From RUG11788 sp964578175 (GTDB lineage Bacteria; Bacillota_I; Bacilli_A; RF39; UBA660), in NCBI GenBank assembly GCA_964578175.1, contig CAZOBH010000005.1, forward strand, positions 1 to 56,180: a stretch of DNA of 56,180 nucleotides, read 5' to 3'. The stretch's first letter is position 1, and each line of letters begins with the position of its first letter. Below, piece after piece: positions 37,051-43,316 of this stretch. The notes under the pieces were generated by a model that worked only from the letters and a program-made list of their open reading frames with translations, was not told the DNA's origin and did no database searches. The position numbers and the translations under genes are program-made.

Positions 37051-38855
37051 AATATTCTTAAAGAATTAATTATAGTAATAAGAGTTACTCCTACATCTGC
37101 AAATACAGCCATAATCATATTACTATATCCAAGGAATGTTGTGATTAAAACTATAAGTTTTATTAGTAATACAAATGAAATATTTTCAAATACTATTTTC
37201 TTAATTTTCATAGCAATATCTATAGTTGTATTTATCTTACTTAAATCATCATTCATAATAACCATGTCACTAGCATCAATTGATGCATCACTTCCTATTC
37301 CACCCATAGATATACCAATATCAGCAGTTAATAATGATGGCGTATCATTTATACCATCACCTACAAAAATAGTTTTCTTATGCTCTTTTTTGGCTTCTTT
37401 AATATATTTAACTTTATCTTGTGGAAGAAGTTCAGCCATATATCTTTTAACATTTATTTTATTACAAACATCTTTTACTATTTCTTCATTATCTCCAGAA
37501 AGCATTATTATATCTAAATTAGTTTTATTTCTTAAATCATTGATAATTTTCTTAGTATTCTTTTTAATCTTATCACTAATTAAGATATAACCAAGATATT
37601 CTCCATTTTTAGAAATATATACAATAGTTCCTGTTTCAAAGCATCTATCAAATTTAATTTTATTCTTCTTAAGTAAATTATAATTACCTAAGATATATTT
37701 ATCTTTATTATATTCTAATGTAATACCACCATTAACTTCACTATATTTTTTTATACCCTCAGTAGTAACTGTTTTGCCATACTTCTCTTTAATAGATAAA
37801 GCAATCGGATGATTACTTGCACTTTCACATTTAGCTGCTATTTCTAGTAATTCTTTTTCTTTCATAGATATACTTTCTATTTTTACTACTTCAAATACTC
37901 CTTCAGTAATCGTACCTGTTTTATCAAACATAATTTCATCAGAAACTAGAATTTGATCTAGAGTATTAGAATTTTTCATAAGTATTCCTTCTCTACTACA
38001 AACACCAAGACCTGAGAAAAATGTTAAAGGAATAGATATTATTAAAGAACAAGGACAAGATGTAACTAAAAATACTAAAGATTTATATCCCCAACCAGAA
38101 TAATCACCGGTTGATACTCCTCCAATTATAAATATTGCTAAAGCAAGAAGAACAACAACTGGAGTATAAATACCTGCAAATTTATCAACAAATTTCTCAG
38201 TATTAGATTTTTTCTTATCAGCTTCTTCTATTAAATTAATAATCTTCTTAATATTTGAATCATCATATTTTTTAGTAACTTTTACTTTAATAATTCCGTC
38301 TTTATTAATAGATCCACTTAATATACTATCTCCTTTGTTAACACTTCTAGGAATTGATTCTCCAGTTATTTTAGAAGTATCAAGAGTACTTTCTCCATCT
38401 ATTACTACCCCATCTAAAGGTACTTTTTCACCAGGCTTAATAATTATAGTATCTCCAACTTTTACTTTTTCAGGAATAGTTATTAATTCATTTCCATCTT
38501 TTATAACTGTTGTGGTTTCAGAATTTAAATCCATAAGTTTTACTATTTCATCACGAGATGAATCAACTGCTTTATCATTTAATAATTCACCTAATTGATA
38601 AAACAACATAACAGCAAATGCTTCATGATATTCGCCTATAATAAATGCTCCAACAGTTGCGATTAACATAAGAAATTCTTCATCAAATATTTTCCCTTGA
38701 ATAATCTTTTTAGGGGTTTCTATAATCATTTCGAAAGTTAGAATTATATAACCAATTAGTAATATAATTAAAGAATTATCTTTTAATATAAAACTTAAAA
38801 TAAATAATAATAAAGCTATAATAAATTTAATTAAATTTTTATTTTTCACGAACAT
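37038..38855 (-). CDS. P1B-type metal-exporting ATPase (Zn/Cd class)
   Basis: A 605-residue P-type ATPase. The metal channel CPC motif is in SCPCSLIISIP (about 268-278). The actuator loop has TGES, the phosphorylation site is DKTGTITEG (about 313-321) and the nucleotide domain has GDGINDTPSLL (about 497). No N-terminal metal-binding domain. It starts at ATG 38855 (AGGAG 6 nt upstream), overlapping the ArsR stop by 17 nt. Paired with a regulator whose metal site is of the zinc type, so zinc efflux is the best inference; cadmium or lead transport is also common in this class. Confidence 0.93.
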   Translation of the reverse strand: MFVKNKNLIKFIIALLLFILSFILKDNSLIILLIGYIILTFEMIIETPKKIIQGKIFDEEFLMLIATVGAFIIGEYHEAFAVMLFYQLGELLNDKAVDSSRDEIVKLMDLNSETTTVIKDGNELITIPEKVKVGDTIIIKPGEKVPLDGVVIDGESTLDTSKITGESIPRSVNKGDSILSGSINKDGIIKVKVTKKYDDSNIKKIINLIEEADKKKSNTEKFVDKFAGIYTPVVVLLALAIFIIGGVSTGDYSGWGYKSLVFLVTSCPCSLIISIPLTFFSGLGVCSREGILMKNSNTLDQILVSDEIMFDKTGTITEGVFEVVKIESISMKEKELLEIAAKCESASNHPIALSIKEKYGKTVTTEGIKKYSEVNGGITLEYNKDKYILGNYNLLKKNKIKFDRCFETGTIVYISKNGEYLGYILISDKIKKNTKKIINDLRNKTNLDIIMLSGDNEEIVKDVCNKINVKRYMAELLPQDKVKYIKEAKKEHKKTIFVGDGINDTPSLLTADIGISMGGIGSDASIDASDMVIMNDDLSKINTTIDIAMKIKKIVFENISFVLLIKLIVLITTFLGYSNMIMAVFADVGVTLITIINSLRILKRS

Positions 38856-39141
38856 GTTCAACTCCTATTTTAAGAATTTTTTCTATATGATCATCCATCA
38901 AAGAATAATAAACATTTTTACCATCTTTACTAGCTCTAACTAATTTCATATCTCTTAATATTTTTAATTGATGAGATATTGATGATTGACTCATATTCAA
39001 CTTCTCAACTATATCATTAACAGATAATTCACGATCTAAAAGAACTATTAATATTCTAATTCTAGTTTCATCACTAAATACTTTATATAAGTTAGAAACA
39101 TCAAATATTAATTCATCATCTAATATAATATCTTCTTTCAT
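38839..39141 (-). CDS. ArsR/SmtB-family zinc-type repressor
   Basis: A 100-residue winged-helix repressor. The DNA-binding helix is in MSQSSISHQLKILRDM (about 52-67). The C-terminal helix has an exact alpha-5 metal motif DxHx10HxxE (from Asp83), as in SmtB and CzrA zinc/cobalt sensors, while the Cys-rich alpha-3 site of cadmium sensors is absent (ELSVND, no Cys). It should release its operator on zinc binding and derepress the co-transcribed P1B-ATPase. The operator and promoter are visible upstream. AGGAGG is 5 nt before the ATG. Confidence 0.92.
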   Translation of the reverse strand: MKEDIILDDELIFDVSNLYKVFSDETRIRILIVLLDRELSVNDIVEKLNMSQSSISHQLKILRDMKLVRASKDGKNVYYSLMDDHIEKILKIGVEHVREK

Positions 39142-39153
39142 ATTTTCCTCCTA

Positions 39154-39175
39154 TATATGAGCACATATTCATATA
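39154..39175. promoter_or_regulatory. ArsR/SmtB operator
   Basis: Inverted repeat TATATGA-N8-TCATATA. The core TGA-N8-TCA spacing is the SmtB/CzrA operator layout. It starts a couple of nt downstream of the -10 element and ends next to the ribosome site, so bound repressor blocks transcription. Confidence 0.7.
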
Positions 39176-39177
39176 TA

Positions 39178-39205
39178 ATTATATAACATATAACTAATTT
39201 GTAAA
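39178..39205 (-). promoter_or_regulatory. promoter of the zinc-efflux operon
   Basis: Minus-strand -35 TTTACA (39200-39205), 16-nt spacer, -10 TATAAT (39178-39183), directly followed by the operator. Confidence 0.65.
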
Positions 39206-39260
39206 TAATAATCTTGATTTTTATCACTTTTTATAATAGAATAAAATAGTCATTAGAAAT

Positions 39261-39337
39261 GGCGGAATTGGTGAAGTGGTTAACACGCCGGATTGTGGCT
39301 CCGGTATTCAAGGGTTCGATTCCCTTATTCCGCCCCA
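39261..39337 (+). tRNA. tRNA-His (anticodon GTG)
   Basis: Cloverleaf with the extra G(-1) pairing with C73, which is the histidine identity element. Anticodon loop TTGTGGC gives GTG, the T-loop is TTCGATT, and CCA is encoded. Followed by a hairpin terminator. Confidence 0.97.
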
Positions 39338-39347
39338 GTTTAAAAAT

Positions 39348-39371
39348 AAGTTGCTTTATGCAACTTTTTTT
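39348..39371 (+). terminator. terminator of tRNA-His
   Basis: AAGTTGC/GCAACTT stem with a 5-nt loop followed by a T run. Confidence 0.8.
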
Positions 39372-39409
39372 ATTGAATTGAATATGTTATCATTATTTTA
39401 GAGGTAATT

Positions 39410-40246
39410 ATGAAAAAGATATTTTTAATTTTTATTATTTGTATATTAATGTGTTCTTGTAATAAAAACAATGAAGCAAGAAATGATATGTATAAAATAG
39501 GTTATTCTTCCAATTTAATAGATGAAAAAGACAGAAATGAACTAAGAAAAGTATTTGATGAACATAAACTATCTAATGTTGATTTATTTTTTAAATGGTT
39601 AGATGATTTTAATAAAGAAGAAGATATGGGCTGTGGTTTAAAGAATTGGGATAAAACAGATACTTTTATTTATAATGATGCTAATTGTATGAATAGATAC
39701 GAAAAAATCCATAGTAAGTCAGATGGAGATTGTAGAATAATAGCATATGCTTTACTTCAAAATATTATTGAAATAAATACAATTGAAAGTGAATATGGAA
39801 CATATTTAATGTTTGATATGGATGTTCTTGAAAACAATGAAGATTATAAAATAATAAATGATAATCAATTGGATTTTATTAATTTATTTAATGAAATGGA
39901 TGTATCTAATATAGAAAAAGAAGAATATAAAAATGTATATCCTAACAATTTAAAATCACATGATTTTAAATTGAATAGTGATAAAGTATCACTTATAAGT
40001 GTTGTTTTACATGATAGTGATTTTAATACATTATTTGTAGGACATGCCGGTGTATTAATTAATTTAGATGATAAATACTTATTTGTTGAAAAAATAGCAT
40101 TTGAACAGCCATATCAAATAAGTGTAATCAAGTCAAAAAATGATTTAATAGAATTATTTAATAATAGATCTACTTATTTTGGAGATGAAAGTGCAAAAGG
40201 ACCATATATATATGAAAATGATAAACTGTTATATGAATACAAATGA
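39410..40246 (+). CDS. lipoprotein, DUF4300-like
   Basis: A 278-residue predicted lipoprotein: hydrophobic signal (3-15) and a lipobox-like MCSC with Cys17 as the lipidation site. The body resembles DUF4300: an N-terminal FFKWLDDFNKE, then CGLKNWDK, CMNRYEKIHSKSDGDCRIIAYALLQ (about 103-127) and a later HAGVLINLDDKYLFVEK. The paired Cys in the external domain may form disulphides. Role unknown in the family. It stands immediately upstream of the accessory cassette; no obvious functional link. Confidence 0.75.
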   Translation: MKKIFLIFIICILMCSCNKNNEARNDMYKIGYSSNLIDEKDRNELRKVFDEHKLSNVDLFFKWLDDFNKEEDMGCGLKNWDKTDTFIYNDANCMNRYEKIHSKSDGDCRIIAYALLQNIIEINTIESEYGTYLMFDMDVLENNEDYKIINDNQLDFINLFNEMDVSNIEKEEYKNVYPNNLKSHDFKLNSDKVSLISVVLHDSDFNTLFVGHAGVLINLDDKYLFVEKIAFEQPYQISVIKSKNDLIELFNNRSTYFGDESAKGPYIYENDKLLYEYK

Positions 40247-40248
40247 TT

Positions 40249-40275
40249 TTGATTTTTATAAAAATGTGATATATT
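40249..40275 (+). promoter_or_regulatory. promoter of repeat-copy-1 RNA
   Basis: TTGATT (40249-40254), 15-nt spacer and extended -10 TGATATATT (hexamer 40270-40275). The same extended -10 recurs in copy 2. Confidence 0.5.
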
Positions 40276-40352
40276 TTATTCAAGTAATTGAGAAAATCTC
40301 AATTCATAGATTTGTGCCGATTTTTCGCAAACACGTTAAATCATGGCCCCAT
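40261..40352 (+). repeat. 92-bp direct repeat, copy 1
   Basis: Matches 42276-42367 with only two differences (40269 and 40349). The two copies flank the DUF4417-EndoU-immunity cassette in the same orientation. Confidence 0.95.
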
Positions 40353-40387
40353 TTTGATTATAACTAGTCTTATGATTAGTTTTTTCA
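40282..40387 (+). ncRNA. candidate small RNA, copy 1
   Basis: Within the 92-bp repeat the predicted transcript has a 7-bp hairpin (AATTGAG/CTCAATT with a 5-nt loop). A second stem pairs GATTTGTG with CAC..AAATC around a CGATTTTTCG loop. Promoter upstream and an intrinsic terminator at the end. The 5' part is conserved in copy 2 while the terminators differ in sequence, as expected for a duplicated RNA gene. I do not recognise a known family. Confidence 0.55.
40362..40386 (+). terminator. terminator of candidate RNA copy 1
   Basis: AACTAGTC/GATTAGTT stem (one G-T pair) with a TTAT loop and a T run. Confidence 0.65.
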
Positions 40388-40390
40388 TGT

Positions 40391-40418
40391 AAAAAGAATA
40401 GCTTTTGCTATTCTTTTT
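40391..40418 (-). terminator. terminator of the toxin-immunity operon
   Basis: Stem AAAAAGAATAGC/GCTATTCTTTTT with a 4-nt loop, right behind the immunity stop codon. Confidence 0.85.
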
Positions 40419-40748
40419 CTAATCTTCTTTCAAACAACCTGCAGCTTCATCAATGAAACTCATAATATTATACTTTTTCGTTTCTTCAGGATATTTCTCT
40501 GCTAATTTATATAGTTCGTCTACGAATTCTCTTGATGGACAAATTTCAATAATTTCTCTAAATATTTCACTAAGCCAAACAAATTCTTCAGAAGTACATT
40601 CGTTTTTAAGGTATTTTATCGTTTCATTAATATCTTCAGTTACAATTTCAACTTCCTTTTTCCATAGTTCTTCATGCTTATAGCTATCATTAATATCCAT
40701 AGAATTTAGCTCTAGTATAATATTTTTAAATTTTTCTTTAAAACTCAT
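40419..40748 (-). CDS. probable immunity protein of the EndoU toxin
   Basis: A 109-residue acidic helical protein (KEVEIVTEDINETIKYLKN near 30-48, YPEETKKYNIMSFIDEAAGCL near the end). No family recognised with certainty. Its ATG overlaps the EndoU stop by 4 nt and it ends the operon, the normal place and size for the antidote of a polymorphic nuclease toxin. Acidic character suits blocking an RNA-binding site. The role is inferred from position. Confidence 0.65.
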   Translation of the reverse strand: MSFKEKFKNIILELNSMDINDSYKHEELWKKEVEIVTEDINETIKYLKNECTSEEFVWLSEIFREIIEICPSREFVDELYKLAEKYPEETKKYNIMSFIDEAAGCLKED

Positions 40749-41236
40749 TTTATTTTCCTCCTTATTGCTTTAGATTGATCAGAGTCTGGAAAAACTGTTC
40801 CTATTTTACCATTAGTCTTTATAACTCCCACTCTAACCCCTTTATAATTTCCATATATAATTTCACCGCTTTTAGATTTTCTATTACTTTTAAGCCCAGC
40901 TACATGTTCTCCAGCACGTCTAATGTCTTTCTCAGACCAGGTTTTTGGAAACCAAGCTTGATTAATTCCCTGACGTTTAGTTTTATCTTTATGATTAGGG
41001 ATATTTCCTACTCTAACACCATTAGTGTAAGTTTTAACAATATTATACTCTATGTTGTATTTATTTAAAAGCTGTAATCCTTTTTCTCCATGTCCGCCAC
41101 TTTTCAAACGTATCTCATTGTTCTTTCGTGTTGGTTTAGTAAATGCTCCTTCATTAGAATGAACCAACGCATAATCACTGACAGTTCTCGCGCTTCCATT
41201 AGTATTTAAATATCTTCCTATTTTAGTTGTTCCCAT
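40745..41236 (-). CDS. EndoU-type nuclease toxin
   Basis: A 163-residue protein. After a 45-residue start of unknown role, the rest matches the bacterial EndoU nuclease domain: SGGHGEKGLQLL (about 51-62, first His), TNGVRVGNIPNH, QAWFPKTWSEKDIRRAG, and KGVRVGVIKTNGKIGTVFP. EndoU toxins cleave RNA, often tRNA anticodon regions, in competitor cells or in the producer. There is no delivery or signal domain, so it is free-standing. ATG 41236 with GAGGAG 8 nt upstream; the DUF4417 stop overlaps by 14 nt. Nuclease assignment is by motif; substrate unknown. Confidence 0.82.
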   Translation of the reverse strand: MGTTKIGRYLNTNGSARTVSDYALVHSNEGAFTKPTRKNNEIRLKSGGHGEKGLQLLNKYNIEYNIVKTYTNGVRVGNIPNHKDKTKRQGINQAWFPKTWSEKDIRRAGEHVAGLKSNRKSKSGEIIYGNYKGVRVGVIKTNGKIGTVFPDSDQSKAIRRKIK

Positions 41237-41906
41237 GATGCTTTCTCCTCTTTTGTGTTGTCCAATCATCAAATTGGATAAAATTAGTTTTTTCTTTGAA
41301 CTCATCAAAAACAACTGATGGCATAGATCCATATACAATTACACATCTTGGTTCTATTTCATCTAACATTGCACGTAGTCCTTCTTGCAAATAATGTTTT
41401 TCTTCCTTACCTTGATTACAGCCATATGTTCCTATAGCTACAATACTATGTTTAGGAATTCCTAAAAAAGCAAACTTTTCAGGTAACACAGATGTGGTGT
41501 AACTTCTTTCATCTCCCCATCTGCAATTAGGTATTACATTTATATCATGTTCTTGAAAATAATGAGCTAAGGCTCTGCTTTTATATACATTACCTATTTG
41601 GACAGTTAAAGGACTATCTATATAAACAGAATTATCTAAAGATATTATTCCTTTAAATTTTTTGAATTCTTCAATGTAAGCATCAGGATTTACTAATACA
41701 TCTCCAAATTCCAAATCATTTTCATAAAAAACTATATACTCATCATAATTAGTGCTTTTATTCCTTTGACTAAAAGGAATAACTTTTGTTGGTAATGGTG
41801 GATTAGTATCCTTAACTATTGGAATTTCTAACTCACCATCAAAAAAAGCAGTTTCTACCAATTCAGGATTAAATCCATCATCTATTTTAGTTTTTACTTT
41901 TGCCAT
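41223..41906 (-). CDS. DUF4417 protein
   Basis: A 227-residue protein matching DUF4417, with FNPELVETAFFDGELEIP near the start, VIPFSQRN, VNPDAYIEEFKKFKGIISLDNSVYIDSP (about 76-103), VIPNCRWGDERSY (about 130-142) and IEPRCVIVYGSMP. The family is found in bacteria and phages and has no assigned activity. It is first in the operon with EndoU and the immunity gene, and its AGGAG ribosome site is hidden by an upstream hairpin. Expression is probably tightly controlled by the leader and antisense RNA. It could be needed for toxin function or for maintenance of the element. Confidence 0.85.
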   Translation of the reverse strand: MAKVKTKIDDGFNPELVETAFFDGELEIPIVKDTNPPLPTKVIPFSQRNKSTNYDEYIVFYENDLEFGDVLVNPDAYIEEFKKFKGIISLDNSVYIDSPLTVQIGNVYKSRALAHYFQEHDINVIPNCRWGDERSYTTSVLPEKFAFLGIPKHSIVAIGTYGCNQGKEEKHYLQEGLRAMLDEIEPRCVIVYGSMPSVVFDEFKEKTNFIQFDDWTTQKRRKHHGNN

Positions 41907-41914
41907 TTAATCAT

Positions 41915-41941
41915 CTCCTATTCTTTATTATTTAATAGGAG
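41915..41941 (-). promoter_or_regulatory. hairpin sequestering the DUF4417 ribosome site
   Basis: On the minus strand CTCCTATT (plus 41934-41941) is perfectly complementary to AATAGGAG (plus 41915-41922), which contains the DUF4417 Shine-Dalgarno site; the loop is 11 nt. When formed, DUF4417 should not be translated. Confidence 0.7.
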
Positions 41942-41969
41942 TACCTACAAAATAACAATTTAAATACAC
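41928..41969 (-). CDS. leader peptide upstream of DUF4417 (13 residues)
   Basis: GTG start with AAAGGAGG just upstream, encoding MYLNCYFVGTPIK, stop TAA 21 nt before the DUF4417 ATG. Its reading frame runs through the element that pairs with the DUF4417 ribosome site, so a translating ribosome would open the hairpin. Small, but the strong ribosome site argues that it is real. Confidence 0.5.
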   Translation of the reverse strand: MYLNCYFVGTPIK

Positions 41970-41991
41970 TAACCTCCTTTCTTAATAAAAC

Positions 41992-42020
41992 TTGACTAAT
42001 GTATTTACTTATGCTATTAT
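41992..42020 (+). promoter_or_regulatory. promoter of the antisense RNA
   Basis: Plus-strand -35 TTGACT (41992-41997), 17-nt spacer, -10 TATTAT (42015-42020). It is close to consensus and stronger than the sense promoter. Confidence 0.7.
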
Positions 42021-42026
42021 AAACGT

Positions 42027-42185
42027 CATTGACACAGTAATATTTTTGCTGTATCATGAAAATAGAGAATAGAATAGCAAGTGTTCCTAAAGGCATTTTT
42101 AAGTTTTATTCTTGTATTGTTGTATCATAGTAGGTACTACCTATTATGAGGGAAAGTCATGTTGGCGCATGACTTTTTATTTTTC
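42027..42185 (+). ncRNA. antisense (countertranscript) RNA to the DUF4417 leader
   Basis: A predicted transcript of about 160 nt from the plus-strand promoter to a strong terminator (AAAGTCATG/CATGACTTT). It is completely complementary to the 5' leader of the DUF4417-EndoU mRNA and carries no convincing protein. It contains TAGGTACTACCTA, which can form a small loop for first contact with the leader. The layout resembles plasmid countertranscript RNAs. Confidence 0.6.
42122..42146 (-). promoter_or_regulatory. anti-sequestration element of the DUF4417 leader
   Basis: Minus-strand TAATAGGTAGTACCTAC (plus about 42129-42145) can pair, with one bulged base, over 16 bp with GTAGGTACTCCTATTA (plus 41933-41948), the same bases that otherwise hide the ribosome site. 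The two pairings exclude each other. Confidence 0.6.
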
Positions 42186-42189
42186 CCTC
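42153..42189 (+). terminator. terminator of the antisense RNA
   Basis: AAAGTCATG/CATGACTTT with a 6-nt loop, then TTATTTTT. An outer GAGGGAAA/TTTTCCCTC pairing can extend the stem; the same hairpin sits at the 5' end of the sense leader. Confidence 0.8.
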
Positions 42190-42196
42190 TTAATAC

Positions 42197-42225
42197 ATAT
42201 TAACATAGATTTATATAATTGTCTA
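42197..42225 (-). promoter_or_regulatory. promoter of the DUF4417-EndoU-immunity operon
   Basis: Minus-strand -35 TAGACA (42220-42225), 17-nt spacer, -10 TAATAT (42197-42202). Start near 42190, giving a leader of about 285 nt. Confidence 0.65.
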
Positions 42226-42262
42226 ACTATTAACGCAAAAAAATCAAACGTATTTTCGATAT

Positions 42263-42290
42263 TTGTATTTTTCTTAAAATGTGGTATATT
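42263..42290 (+). promoter_or_regulatory. promoter of repeat-copy-2 RNA
   Basis: TTGTAT (42263-42268), 16-nt spacer, extended -10 TGGTATATT (hexamer 42285-42290). Confidence 0.55.
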
Positions 42291-42367
42291 TTATTCAAGT
42301 AATTGAGAAAATCTCAATTCATAGATTTGTGCCGATTTTTCGCAAACACGTTAAATCATGGCCACAT
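42276..42367 (+). repeat. 92-bp direct repeat, copy 2
   Basis: Same orientation as 40261-40352, two differences in 92 bp, offset 2015 bp. Confidence 0.95.
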
Positions 42368-42408
42368 ATGAATACAAAATACGATAGCATTAGTTATCGT
42401 ATTTTTTT
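42297..42408 (+). ncRNA. candidate small RNA, copy 2
   Basis: Same conserved hairpins as copy 1 and its own terminator. About 112 nt from the predicted start. A -35-like element unlike copy 1 and a different terminator flank the same core, arguing that the core is what is kept. Confidence 0.55.
42376..42408 (+). terminator. terminator of candidate RNA copy 2
   Basis: TACGATA/TATCGTA stem extended by A-T pairs, 8-nt loop, seven T residues. Confidence 0.85.
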
Positions 42409-42431
42409 ATATATTAATTATTTCAACAAAA

Positions 42432-42453
42432 AAGCAGATTTTTTTATCTGCTT
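42432..42453 (-). terminator. terminator of the DUF6518-like gene
   Basis: AAGCAGAT/ATCTGCTT stem with a 6-nt loop and a T run on the minus strand, 10 nt after the shared 17-nt motif. Confidence 0.8.
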
Positions 42454-42463
42454 AATGAACGTA

Positions 42464-42480
42464 ATATCTTAATCTTCCGA
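42464..42480 (-). repeat. 17-nt 3'-region motif, copy 1
   Basis: Minus-strand TCGGAAGATTAAGATAT, directly behind the stop codon of the DUF6518-like gene. With flanking TAA and TACG it forms a 24-nt match to the copy at 55972-55995. Confidence 0.85.
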
Positions 42481-43128
42481 TTACCCACTTATAAATGGTA
42501 TCCTTATTAAAAACGCTAAGAATAATCCTATTATTAAACTAATTCCTATATTCATTGGTTTCTTATATAAAACTATACAAGTAGCAATAAATGTAAGTGT
42601 ATACAAAACTCCTTTAAAACCAAAATACCACATTCCTATGCTGAAACAACTTGCAATCATAACAAACATTATTAAACAACAAATAATAATTGATATTTTA
42701 TTTTTACTTTTACTATACCAGCATATAAATGCAAGTATTGGAGATATTAAAGTAAATCCATACCATATCATCATATAGTTTTTAGGATTGAATCCACTAA
42801 AAATAATTGTATATAAATGGTAACTAATACACATTCCTGCAAAGAACAAGAATACATTAATACTTGCTCTTAATGGTGATTTGCTAAATACTGAAATAGT
42901 AATAGCTATAAATAACCAAATTGCCATTTCAGAGAAGAAATTATTTAAATCCAATTTTTCAATAATGTGTATCCACCATATATTATTATCAATAACTAAG
43001 TTGTCTAACCATTTAGAAAACATTCCTAATGCTATTCCAAGTAAAAAGATTAATATAGTGTTAATTATTTTATTTTTAAGTTTTAAATTATTATCTACTT
43101 TTCTAATTCTATCCAAAAACTTTCTCAT
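42481..43128 (-). CDS. polytopic membrane protein, DUF6518-like
   Basis: A 215-residue protein with about six or seven hydrophobic helices and a basic start (MRKFLDRIRKV). The pattern of a first helix with LGIALGMFSKWLDN, then NNFFSEMAIWLF and WYGFTLISPILAFICWY (about 128-144), fits DUF6518 membrane proteins, a family of unknown role. ATG 43128 with GAGTGAT upstream. It is a separate unit between the accessory cassette and the antiporter, ended by the terminator at 42432-42453. Confidence 0.7.
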   Translation of the reverse strand: MRKFLDRIRKVDNNLKLKNKIINTILIFLLGIALGMFSKWLDNLVIDNNIWWIHIIEKLDLNNFFSEMAIWLFIAITISVFSKSPLRASINVFLFFAGMCISYHLYTIIFSGFNPKNYMMIWYGFTLISPILAFICWYSKSKNKISIIICCLIMFVMIASCFSIGMWYFGFKGVLYTLTFIATCIVLYKKPMNIGISLIIGLFLAFLIRIPFISG

Positions 43129-43159
43129 ATTAATCACTCTTATATAATTATACCACACA

Positions 43160-43179
43160 AAAACGGATTCTCATCCGTT
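43160..43179 (-). terminator. terminator of the long lipid-type operon
   Basis: AACGGAT/ATCCGTT stem with a 4-nt loop followed by TTTTTG on the minus strand. It lies downstream of the antiporter gene. Confidence 0.65.
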
Positions 43180-43183
43180 CTAT

Positions 43184-43200
43184 ATATCTTAATCTTCCGA
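43184..43200 (-). repeat. 17-nt 3'-region motif, copy 2
   Basis: Same TCGGAAGATTAAGATAT on the minus strand, 4 nt before the terminator hairpin in the untranslated region behind the antiporter gene. Confidence 0.85.
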
Positions 43201-43316
43201 ACTCTTTAATTAATTATAATATGTAATTATTCTATTATAAATTCACCATTGGGAATAACTAATAATAAACTGTTTTTTTTAAAAATTTTTTAACTTCTTT
43301 TATTTGAGTAATTTAA

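Noticed and set aside
42112..42306. 64-codon ORF on the plus strand across the antisense RNA terminator
   Set aside because: It runs through a strong terminator, has no ribosome site, and has unusual Cys/Phe-rich composition. It is a shadow of the RNA gene.
40249..42408. Transposon or integrative element with its own enzyme
   Set aside because: No transposase, integrase, terminal inverted repeats or target duplication was seen; only the 92-bp direct repeats support mobility.
42281..42472. Short ORFs reading through both 92-bp repeats (same peptide in each copy)
   Set aside because: No ribosome site, the start overlaps the extended -10, and the identity comes from DNA identity. Hairpins and terminators fit an RNA better.
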